Below, one piece after another: positions 7,814 through 14,762 of a stretch of 16,543 nucleotides of DNA (the stretch's first letter is position 1; every line of letters begins with the position of its first letter). Both the position numbers and the translations under genes were made by a program. Under the pieces are notes generated by a model. The model was not told where the DNA came from. It did not search any database and was given only the letters and a program-made list of their open reading frames with translations. The stretch lies in contig CAJLUG010000005.1 in NCBI GenBank assembly GCA_905209745.1, forward strand, positions 1 through 16,543, in the 5' to 3' direction. Source of the stretch: an uncultured Mycoplasma sp. (GTDB lineage Bacteria > Bacillota_I > Bacilli_A > RF39 > UBA660).

Positions 7814-7829
7814 CTTATTATATAATAAG
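7814..7829 (+). promoter_or_regulatory. spo0A -10 region within a 16-bp perfect palindrome
   Basis: CTTATTATATAATAAG is a perfect palindrome containing TATAAT at 7821-7826, a likely sigma-A -10. No good -35 is seen 17 bases upstream, nor a sigma-H type -35 (AGGA). The palindrome could be an operator or simply a byproduct of AT-rich sequence. Confidence 0.45.
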
Positions 7830-7857
7830 AATACATGCAGTACTGAGAGGAGAAGAA

Positions 7858-8631
7858 ATGAAAAAGATAAATGTTTTAGTAGTAGATGATAATAAGAGTT
7901 TAGTAGAAATGATAAAGGAATATTTCAGAGAAAACCCTGAAATTGCTATTTCGCTAGAAGCTTATGATGGAGCAGAGGGAATTCGTTTGATTGAAAACAG
8001 ACAAGAGGAGTATGACATTGTTCTATTAGACTTAATTATGCCTACGAAGGACGGAGTTGCAGTACTGGAATATATGAAGGAAAAGGGAATTAATAAGAAA
8101 GTAATTGTCCTAACTTCATATAATACGCAAGATATGATTCGTAAAGTATCAGAACTAGGAATCAATTATTTTATTCTAAAACCATTTGAATTAGAAGACC
8201 TAGAAAAGAGAATAACAGAAGTTGCAGAAGGAATGAAATTTGGCGGTAAAGAATTAGATGTCTATCATAACAACTTACAAGTAGCAATCACCAAGACTTT
8301 ACATGAATTAGGTGTACCTTCACATATTAAAGGATATCAATATATCAGAGAAAGTATTACCCTTGTTTATGAAAATCCAGAAATGATAGGTGGTATCACT
8401 AAAGAATTATATCCAGAAGTAGCAAAAAAGTTTGGAACCACTGTATCTCGCGTAGAAAGAGCCATTAGACATGCTATTGAGGTCAGTTGGAATCGTGGTA
8501 ATTGGCAACTAATGGAAGAAATATTTGGACACAGTGTCGATATTGACAAAGCCAAACCGACGAACTCAGAATTTATTGTAACAGTCGCAGACAAATTAAG
8601 ATTAGAATTTAGTAAACCATTAACAAACTAA
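7858..8631 (+). CDS. spo0A: Stage 0 sporulation protein A, response regulator
   Basis: The 257-residue protein has a receiver domain (about 3-122) and the Spo0A effector domain (about 145-255). The acidic pocket is Asp10/Asp11, the phosphorylated residue Asp58 (LLDLIMPTKDG), with switch Thr86 and Lys108 (ILKPF). The recognition helix region TTVSRVERAIRHAIEVSW (194-211) is nearly invariant in Spo0A and identifies the protein securely. Phosphorylated Spo0A binds 0A boxes and starts sporulation. The ATG at 7858 follows AGAGGAG. It is a single-gene unit between two terminators, set inside what would otherwise be a continuous glycolytic cluster. Its presence implies the organism, or a recent ancestor, makes endospores. 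Confidence 0.96.
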   Translation: MKKINVLVVDDNKSLVEMIKEYFRENPEIAISLEAYDGAEGIRLIENRQEEYDIVLLDLIMPTKDGVAVLEYMKEKGINKKVIVLTSYNTQDMIRKVSELGINYFILKPFELEDLEKRITEVAEGMKFGGKELDVYHNNLQVAITKTLHELGVPSHIKGYQYIRESITLVYENPEMIGGITKELYPEVAKKFGTTVSRVERAIRHAIEVSWNRGNWQLMEEIFGHSVDIDKAKPTNSEFIVTVADKLRLEFSKPLTN

Positions 8632-8643
8632 ATAAAATGAAAT

Positions 8644-8668
8644 AAAGAAGAAATTCTTCTTTTTTTTT
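8644..8668 (+). terminator. Intrinsic terminator after spo0A
   Basis: AAAGAAG (8644-8650) pairs with CTTCTTT (8656-8662) around AAATT, followed by a T-run to 8668. Confidence 0.8.
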
Positions 8669-8738
8669 GAAAAATGTTTATTAATAGTATCTATTTTCAA
8701 AAAAATATTATAAAATAATAACGTAGGTGAGTGTTTAT

Positions 8739-10649
8739 ATGAATAAAAGAAAGTGTTCAAATTGTGGATTTAAAAATGTAGAAGAAGCTAAATTCTGTAA
8801 GAAGTGTGGAACAAAATTAGGAGTGACAGAAAAACAAGAAGAAAAGAAAAAAGAATCAGCAGATGAAGAAATGGTACTATGTCCTCATTGTCATACTAAA
8901 AATAAAAAGAAAGCAAAATTTTGTGAAGAGTGCGGTAAAGCTTTAGAGGAAAAGAAAGAAATTGAAGAAGAGGTTGTAGAGAAACAAGAATTGGCAGAAG
9001 GTTTATGTCCTTCATGTGGATATAAGAATAAAGAAACTGCTAAATTCTGTAAGAAATGTGGAATCAAATTGGGAGTAGTAGAAGTAGTTATTACTGGTGA
9101 GTCAAAAGAGGAAGAAATGGTACCATGTCCTCATTGTCAGGCTAAAAATAAAAAGGGAGCAAAGTTTTGTGAAGAATGCGGTAAAACATTAGAAGAAAAG
9201 GAAGAAAGAGAAGAGGTAAAATCACAATCAGAAAAAGTACAAGAAAAAGAATCAACAATAGATCTATGCCCCTCTTGTGGATATAAGAATAAAGAAAACG
9301 CAAAATTTTGTAAGAAATGTGGAACCAAGCTTGGAATAGAAACCGTTCCAGAAGATCAAATGATGCAAGAAGATAATAATCAAGAAGTACAAGCGGTAAT
9401 AGAAGAGAAAAAGCAAGAAGACGAAGCAGAAAAAGTATTATGCCCTCAATGTCATGCAAAAAATAAAAAAGGATCTAAGTTCTGTGAAGAGTGTGGGCAA
9501 ACTTTAGAAGAAAAGGAAGAAAGAGAAGAGGTAAAAGAGCAACCAGAAAAAGTACAAGAAAAAGAATCAACAATAGGTCTATGCCCCTCTTGTGGATTTA
9601 AGAATAAAGAAAACGCGAAATTTTGTAAGAAATGTGGAACCAAGCTTAAAGTAGAAAATTCACAAGAAGATCAAGCAGAGAAACAAGAAGATAAGAGTCA
9701 AAAAGTAGAAGAAGCAAAACAAGAGGTATTAAAAGAAGAAAAAAATGATAAAAGCACAAAAAACGAATTAAAAGAAGAAAAAAATGATAAAAGTACAAAA
9801 AACGAATTAAAAGAACAAAAACTAGCAGCTAAGAGAGAAAAAAACAAAAAGAAGAGTAAGAAAAAATTAATAATTATCATTTGTATTCTATTAATTGTTT
9901 TTATCGCAATAGGAACAATGTTTCATTTTGGACTATTTGATAATATAGTATCTCAAAAAGAAAATGCTACCAAAGAAGAAGTAGAAGAAAAGACCAAAGA
10001 TGGTTGGTCTAGTTGGTCTCAAGAATTACCAAAAAATGTAACAGAAGAAGATTATCAAATAGAACAAAAAACTCAATATTCTAAAAGAACAAAGAAGACG
10101 AAAACATCGACATCTAAAACACTAGAAGGTTGGACTTTATATGATACGAAAGAAAGTGGAGAAGAAAAGACAAAAGAAGTAGAAACAGCAAAAAAAATAA
10201 AAGAATTTGAAGCCAATAAAAAAATAAAAATCATTAACAAGGAAACAATAACAGAAAACTATGAAGCAGTTTTATGTGGATATTATAATCCAAAAGATGG
10301 CCAAAATAGATTTTATACACCAAACGACAAGAAACCATATTGTGATGAAGAAGATTCTTACGCTTTAAAAGAAGATAAAGGTGAGTATCCCGCAGGAACT
10401 TATAAAGTTGGAGATAATTTTAATAAAAGTTATACCAATAGTAATGGAGAAAAGATTTTCTATAAAGTAGTAAAAATAAACCCATATAAAATAAAATATA
10501 CCTATAAAGATAGCGATGATAAAACAACATATTACTTTTATAAATGGAGTTCTTGGAGTAAATATCAAGATGAAGAAATAACAGAAGATGACACTACTGA
10601 AGTAAAAACAAGAACAGTTTATCGCTATAAAGAAAAGGAAAGTAACTAG
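8739..10649 (+). CDS. Membrane protein with seven zinc ribbons and a WSSWS ectodomain
   Basis: This 636-residue protein has no name I recognise. Seven CxxC-x10-CxxC zinc ribbons have first cysteines at 6, 48, 90, 130, 177, 235 and 282; they alternate between a type with CxxCG and KFCKKCG and a type with CPxC(H/Q) and KFCEECG, joined by Glu/Lys-rich linkers. A Lys-rich stretch precedes one membrane segment (about 377-395), so the ribbons face the cytoplasm. The exterior part has two WSSWS motifs (423-427, 603-607), each followed by a similar acidic, Thr-rich segment, and a possible disulphide pair Cys513/Cys535. I chose ATG 8739 because AGGTGAG (8725-8731) precedes it; an in-frame GTG at 8727 lies in that site. 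It forms an operon with the next gene. Possible roles in envelope sensing or scaffolding are inference. Confidence 0.8.
   Translation: MNKRKCSNCGFKNVEEAKFCKKCGTKLGVTEKQEEKKKESADEEMVLCPHCHTKNKKKAKFCEECGKALEEKKEIEEEVVEKQELAEGLCPSCGYKNKETAKFCKKCGIKLGVVEVVITGESKEEEMVPCPHCQAKNKKGAKFCEECGKTLEEKEEREEVKSQSEKVQEKESTIDLCPSCGYKNKENAKFCKKCGTKLGIETVPEDQMMQEDNNQEVQAVIEEKKQEDEAEKVLCPQCHAKNKKGSKFCEECGQTLEEKEEREEVKEQPEKVQEKESTIGLCPSCGFKNKENAKFCKKCGTKLKVENSQEDQAEKQEDKSQKVEEAKQEVLKEEKNDKSTKNELKEEKNDKSTKNELKEQKLAAKREKNKKKSKKKLIIIICILLIVFIAIGTMFHFGLFDNIVSQKENATKEEVEEKTKDGWSSWSQELPKNVTEEDYQIEQKTQYSKRTKKTKTSTSKTLEGWTLYDTKESGEEKTKEVETAKKIKEFEANKKIKIINKETITENYEAVLCGYYNPKDGQNRFYTPNDKKPYCDEEDSYALKEDKGEYPAGTYKVGDNFNKSYTNSNGEKIFYKVVKINPYKIKYTYKDSDDKTTYYFYKWSSWSKYQDEEITEDDTTEVKTRTVYRYKEKESN
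9189..9647 (+). repeat. Tandem 315-bp duplication inside the zinc-ribbon gene
   Basis: Bases 9189-9332 recur at 9504-9647 with few differences, at a period of 315 bases. The copied block covers the end of one KFCEECG ribbon, the EEKEEREEVK linker and the next CPSCG ribbon. The earlier ribbons show the same alternation at periods of about 250-260 bases with more divergence, so this is the most recent expansion. Confidence 0.85.
9729..9806 (+). repeat. Two head-to-tail 39-bp repeats in the zinc-ribbon gene
   Basis: Copies at 9729-9767 and 9768-9806 differ at one base and encode a repeated 13-residue unit LKEEKNDKSTKNE in the linker before the membrane segment. The unit keeps the frame and looks like slippage or a recent duplication. 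Confidence 0.88.
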
Positions 10650-10663
10650 AAGTGGGTGATACA

Positions 10664-11809
10664 ATGGAAAATACTAAGAAAATGTCTAGAAAAAAGAAAA
10701 TTATCATAATAACTTTAGTAATATTATTACTTGCAACCATTATTTTTCTGTTTTTATGGAAAACTCCTAAAGAAAATAATGATTCTAAAAATTCATTAGT
10801 CAAAGTTCCAGATGTAGTGGGAGAAGAGAGTAGTACAGGACAAGAAATACTAGAAAAGTTAGGATTTGAAGTACGGATTGAAGAAACAGAAGATGACAGC
10901 AAGGAAGACATGATTGGTCGTATTTATAAGCAAAGTGAAAAAGGAAAGGTTAAGAAAAAATCTAAAATTACACTAAGTGTATATGTATCATCAGAAGAAA
11001 TTAAGATGCCTGATGTAATAGGTATGAATAAAGAAGACGCCAAAGATGTATTGGAAAAGCTAGGGTTTAACGTAACATTAGAAGGCAAAGAAGATGAAGA
11101 ACATGCCGAAGATACAGTTATTTCTCAAAAGGCCGCCAATGAAGATAAAATTGTACGTGGAAGTACCATTAAATTAATTTATGCAACCACAAAAGAAGAA
11201 AAAGAAGAAGATCAAGATAAAAAAGATGATAAAAACAATTCTTCAAACGAGGAAAGTACACAGGGTACAAACAAAAATGAAAGTAGTGCACCATCAAATG
11301 ATAATTCAAGCTCTAATGGAAATAATAATTCAAGTAATTTTAATCCAGATGATGCAGTAGATGCCGTCCCAGATCCTAAATATACAGTAACGATTTCCGG
11401 ACAAAATGTTCATAGAAAAGGCTATGGGCCTTACAAGCTAACTGCAAAAGTATCTCCGGCTCTTCCTGCAGATAAAAAAATTATCTGGTCATCAAGTAAT
11501 ACTAGTGTTGCTACAGTATCTAGCACCGGAGTAATCACACCTCGTGCTACTTATGGAAAAGCAACCATAACCGCAACAGTAGAAGGAACAGGATATTCAG
11601 GAAGATTCAATATTAAAGTACTTGGTATCAAAGGAGATTTAGATGGAGATGGAGGCGTAAATTCCAATGATGCTGCCATGGTATTAGATTATATCTACTA
11701 TGGAAGTAATGCTGTAATTAATTCCGTTGCAGATGTTAATGGAGATGGTATCTTAACACAAGCTGATGCCGATAAAATAATGAATTATTATTTAACTGGT
11801 AAATGGTAA
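10664..11809 (+). CDS. Membrane-anchored PASTA-PASTA-Big2-dockerin protein
   Basis: The 381-residue protein has a short basic N-terminus, one membrane segment (about 12-32) and a long exterior part: two PASTA repeats (about 46-108 starting VKVPDVVG, and 113-175 starting KMPDVIG), a Ser/Asn-rich linker (to about 232), a bacterial Ig-like Big2 domain (about 238-320, with IIWSSSNTSVATVSSTGVIT) and a dockerin-like tail with two calcium loops, GDLDGDGGVNSND and ADVNGDGILTQAD. PASTA domains usually bind peptidoglycan fragments or muropeptides on PrkC-type kinases or penicillin-binding proteins; no kinase or transpeptidase is present here. Type I dockerins bind cohesins. ATG 10664 is preferred to GTG 10652, which overlaps the ribosome site. 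It begins 14 bases after the zinc-ribbon gene and ends at a terminator. The partner and function are unknown. Confidence 0.85.
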   Translation: MENTKKMSRKKKIIIITLVILLLATIIFLFLWKTPKENNDSKNSLVKVPDVVGEESSTGQEILEKLGFEVRIEETEDDSKEDMIGRIYKQSEKGKVKKKSKITLSVYVSSEEIKMPDVIGMNKEDAKDVLEKLGFNVTLEGKEDEEHAEDTVISQKAANEDKIVRGSTIKLIYATTKEEKEEDQDKKDDKNNSSNEESTQGTNKNESSAPSNDNSSSNGNNNSSNFNPDDAVDAVPDPKYTVTISGQNVHRKGYGPYKLTAKVSPALPADKKIIWSSSNTSVATVSSTGVITPRATYGKATITATVEGTGYSGRFNIKVLGIKGDLDGDGGVNSNDAAMVLDYIYYGSNAVINSVADVNGDGILTQADADKIMNYYLTGKW

Positions 11810-11819
11810 TATAATAAAG

Positions 11820-11851
11820 TAGTCAATAAACAAAGTATTGGCTATTTTTTT
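11820..11851 (+). terminator. Intrinsic terminator after the PASTA/dockerin gene
   Basis: TAGTCAATA (11820-11828) pairs with TATTGGCTA (11836-11844), nine pairs including one G-U, with a seven-base loop and seven T after it. Confidence 0.88.
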
Positions 11852-11870
11852 GACACTAAAATAAACTTTA

Positions 11871-11899
11871 TTGACAAAAGTAAAGATAAAAAGTATACT
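11871..11899 (+). promoter_or_regulatory. Strong sigma-A promoter of the ATPase-gpmI unit
   Basis: A perfect TTGACA -35 (11871-11876) and TATACT -10 (11894-11899) have a 17-base spacer. The start would be near 11906, about 27 bases before the ATPase ATG. No separate promoter was recognised between the ATPase gene and gpmI, so this probably drives both. Confidence 0.85.
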
Positions 11900-11932
11900 T
11901 AATTTATAAAATATGTATGGAGGATACAGATT

Positions 11933-13210
11933 ATGGAACGAAAAATAGAAAAATTTCTTCAGAAATGGCAAAATGATATTATTAGAAAACCATTAGTAAT
12001 CTATGGACCTAAACAAGTAGGAAAAAGTTATTCTGCCTTAAAGTTTGGTAAAACAAATTATAAAAACACTGTTTACTTTAATACCAGCCATAACAAAACA
12101 TTGTCCTTATTGTTCCAAAAAGAAAAATCTACAGATCGCCTAATATTAAATTTATCCTTATTATCTAAAGAGACAATATTACCAGAAGATACACTAATAA
12201 TATTAGATAATGTAAATGATATTGAAATTGTAAAAGGTATAAAATTATTTGGTAGTGAACACAGCAAATATCACATTATTGCAATCACCTCGAGAAGAGA
12301 AAATCTATCTGAGTTTAAAGGCGAAGAATTACAATTTAAAGGCATGAATGAGATGGACTTTGAAGAGTTCTTGTGGGCGAAAAATGAAAAAGCCCTAGCT
12401 GAATTAATCTGGGAATCTTTTAATAAACATAAAACTTGTCCTTTCCATAAACTAGCACTAGAATTATTTCAAGAATACCTAGTAACCGGAGGTCTTCCCG
12501 AAGTAGTGATGGCCAACCTAGATGGAAAAAGTGAATATGAAATAGAAATTATCAAACAAAAAATTATAGAAGTATATGAAAAAGAATTGATTGCTTGTAA
12601 GAACTTAATCGATATTCCAAGAGGTCTTGAAGTAATTGAATCAATTCCAGAACAATTAAAAAAGGATAATAAAAAGTTTCAATATGGTGTAATTGGTACT
12701 GGAAGAAGAGCCAAAGAATATGAAAGTACCATTAATTACTTAGTAAATAACCAAATTGTCTATCGCAGTTATAAAATATCTACAGTAAAATCACCACTAA
12801 GTAGTTGTCGTGAAAAAGATAGTTTCAAATTATATTTACCAGATGATGGTTTGCTAACTTCAATGTTACATACCAATTTAAAACAGTTATTAACAAGTGA
12901 TAAAATAAAAGAAATACTATATGAAAATAGCATAGCCAAATCACTAGCAGAGGCAGGGTATGCATTATATTATTATCAGTCAGAAGGAAAAGCAGAAGTA
13001 AACTTTGTAATTCAAAACAGAATGGGTAAAATTATACCAATTGAATTAATTACTAAAGTGGATTCTAAAGCCAAGTCCCTTTCTGTATTTATGAAGAAAT
13101 TTACAGTAACAGAAGCTTATCGTGTAACAGAAAATAATTTTGCAACCAAAAAAGGAGTAAGATATATCCCAATTTATGCAATATTTTGTTTAAATGATAA
13201 CAAGATATAA
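11933..13210 (+). CDS. AAA/DUF4143-type ATPase with eroded motifs
   Basis: The 425-residue protein has the layout of the widespread AAA_14-DUF4143 family. The Walker A loop GPKQVGKS is at 25-32. The Walker B strand TLIILDNVND (87-96) has Asn where the family usually has the catalytic Glu of a DE pair. The C-terminal DUF4143 region holds the conserved arrangement ENSIAKSLAEAGYALYYYQS then KAEVNFVI and IPIELITK, but the usual EVDF and IEVK, which resemble a nuclease core, read EVNF and IELITK. It may therefore bind nucleotide without efficient hydrolysis or cleavage (inference). The ATG follows GGAGG, and gpmI starts 11 bases after its stop, so both are probably on one mRNA. The role of this family is poorly known. 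Confidence 0.8.
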   Translation: MERKIEKFLQKWQNDIIRKPLVIYGPKQVGKSYSALKFGKTNYKNTVYFNTSHNKTLSLLFQKEKSTDRLILNLSLLSKETILPEDTLIILDNVNDIEIVKGIKLFGSEHSKYHIIAITSRRENLSEFKGEELQFKGMNEMDFEEFLWAKNEKALAELIWESFNKHKTCPFHKLALELFQEYLVTGGLPEVVMANLDGKSEYEIEIIKQKIIEVYEKELIACKNLIDIPRGLEVIESIPEQLKKDNKKFQYGVIGTGRRAKEYESTINYLVNNQIVYRSYKISTVKSPLSSCREKDSFKLYLPDDGLLTSMLHTNLKQLLTSDKIKEILYENSIAKSLAEAGYALYYYQSEGKAEVNFVIQNRMGKIIPIELITKVDSKAKSLSVFMKKFTVTEAYRVTENNFATKKGVRYIPIYAIFCLNDNKI

Positions 13211-13221
13211 GGAGGATGAAA

Positions 13222-14724
13222 ATGAAAAAGCCAATAGTACTAACAATATTAGATGGTTATGGATTAAGAGAAGAAGAACATGGTAATGCAGTAAAATTAG
13301 CTAGTAATCCTGTATTTAATGAGTTGTGGAATAAATATCCTCATACTCAATTAGTAGCATCAGGTCAACTAGTAGGACTTCCCAAAGGACAGATGGGAAA
13401 TAGTGAAGTAGGACATATGAATATAGGAGCAGGAAGAATTGTATATCAACCACTAGAATTAATTAATAAAGCAATTGCCGAAAAAGAATTTTTCCAAAAT
13501 AAAGAAATCAAGAAAGTAATGAATCATGTCAAAGAAAATAATTCTAAACTACATTTCATGGGACTTGTAAGTGATGGAGGAGTACATTCTCATATTAATC
13601 ATTTACTGGCCTTATTAGATATGTGTAAACAAGAAAACATTACAAATATCTATATCCACATCTTTACAGATGGAAGAGATGTCCCACCGAAAAGTGCTTA
13701 TACCTATATTAAGCAAGTAGAAGATAAATTAAAGGAATTAGGATTTGGAAAAATTGCCAGTATTAGTGGTAGATATTATGCCATGGATCGAGACAATAAC
13801 TATGATAGATTACAATTAGCGTATGATGTTATTGTAAATAATATAGGTGAAGTAAAACTATCTATCGAAGAATATATAGAAGATAGTTATAATAGTGGTA
13901 TCACAGATGAATTCTTTCTACCTGCGAAATTTACAGGTCATGGTAACTTAGAAGAAAACGATGGAGTAATAGCTTTTAATTTCAGAAAAGATAGACTTCG
14001 TGAGTTGTTTACCGCAATTACAAACCCAGAAGAAACAGGTATAAAAGCTATACATTTTAAGAATGTAAAAACAGTAACGATGATGCCCGTTGTTCAAACC
14101 GTAAAAGCACCTCATGCTTTTAATGATCCAGAATTAACAAATATTTTAGGAGAATATATTGAAAAACAGAACTTATCACAGTTAAGAATTGCAGAAACAG
14201 AAAAATATGCTCATGTTACATTCTTCTTTGATGGTGGAAAAGAAGTAGATTATCAAAAGGAGAAGAAAATATTAGTTCCTTCTCCAAAAGTCGCAACCTA
14301 TGATTTAAAACCAGAAATGAGTGCCGATGAAGTAACAGAAAAACTACTACAAGAATTACCAGAAACAGATTTAGTAATATTAAATTTTGCAAACGGTGAT
14401 ATGGTTGGTCATACTGGGGTATTACAAGCAGCTATTAAAGCAGTAGAAACAGTAGATAAAAATTTAAAACTAATCTATGATAAAGTGATGGAGTTAGGAG
14501 GAGTTTTAATCGTAACTGCGGACCATGGAAATTGTGAAGAGATGCTAGATGAGAATAACAATGTCGTAACATCCCATACAACAAATCCAGTACCATTTAT
14601 TATTACAGAAAAAGATATAAAACTTCATGAAGGAAAATTAGGAGATATTGCGCCAACGATTTTAGACTTAATGGAGATAGAAAAACCAAAAGAAATGACT
14701 GGCGTAAGTTTAATAGAAAAATAA
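13222..14724 (+). CDS. gpmI: Cofactor-independent phosphoglycerate mutase
   Basis: This 500-residue enzyme interconverts 3- and 2-phosphoglycerate using two metal ions, Mn2+ in spore-formers. The metal site begins with Asp11 (LTILDGYG) and the nucleophile is Ser61 (QMGNSEVGHMN). Other signatures are GLVSDGGVHSHINHL, FTDGRDVPPKSA, SGRYYAMDRDNNYDR, FNFRKDR and, near the end, TADHGNCEEM and TSHTTNPVPF. The start is ATG 13222: AAGGAGG (13209-13215) overlaps the stop of the ATPase gene and is six bases away, while the in-frame ATG at 13216 touches the ribosome site. It ends at a convergent terminator; enolase, its common neighbour, is absent here. Confidence 0.97.
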   Translation: MKKPIVLTILDGYGLREEEHGNAVKLASNPVFNELWNKYPHTQLVASGQLVGLPKGQMGNSEVGHMNIGAGRIVYQPLELINKAIAEKEFFQNKEIKKVMNHVKENNSKLHFMGLVSDGGVHSHINHLLALLDMCKQENITNIYIHIFTDGRDVPPKSAYTYIKQVEDKLKELGFGKIASISGRYYAMDRDNNYDRLQLAYDVIVNNIGEVKLSIEEYIEDSYNSGITDEFFLPAKFTGHGNLEENDGVIAFNFRKDRLRELFTAITNPEETGIKAIHFKNVKTVTMMPVVQTVKAPHAFNDPELTNILGEYIEKQNLSQLRIAETEKYAHVTFFFDGGKEVDYQKEKKILVPSPKVATYDLKPEMSADEVTEKLLQELPETDLVILNFANGDMVGHTGVLQAAIKAVETVDKNLKLIYDKVMELGGVLIVTADHGNCEEMLDENNNVVTSHTTNPVPFIITEKDIKLHEGKLGDIAPTILDLMEIEKPKEMTGVSLIEK

Positions 14725-14762
14725 AAGCAATGCTTAAGAGGATTTCTCTTGCATTGCTTTTT
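14724..14762. terminator. Bidirectional terminator between gpmI and the Xre gene
   Basis: A ten-pair stem AAAGCAATGC (14724-14733) and GCATTGCTTT (14751-14760), with an inner AAGAG/CTCTT stem, is followed by T on the plus strand; on the minus strand it is followed by TTTTATTTTT. Its right arm and loop are coding sequence of the Xre gene, whose stop codon lies inside the hairpin. Confidence 0.87.

Noticed and set aside
7795..7857. Sigma-H promoter for spo0A
   Set aside because: A GAAT occurs at 7829-7832 but there is no AGGA-type -35 at the right distance and the flanking bases do not fit.
8666..8738. Clear promoter for the zinc-ribbon operon
   Set aside because: TTGAAA at 8667-8672 and several AT-rich -10-like boxes (8706-8716) exist, but none pairs with good spacing, so I do not list one.
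9142..9459. Long minus-strand open frames opposite the zinc-ribbon gene (also 9137-9328, 9452-9643)
   Set aside because: They mirror the repeated Glu/Lys/Cys codons of the plus-strand gene, have Leu/Phe/Ser-biased low-complexity products and lack ribosome sites.
8739..9660. CRISPR-like or other spaced repeat array
   Set aside because: The repeats are in-frame zinc-ribbon codons with coding linkers of unequal length, not short identical repeats with spacers.
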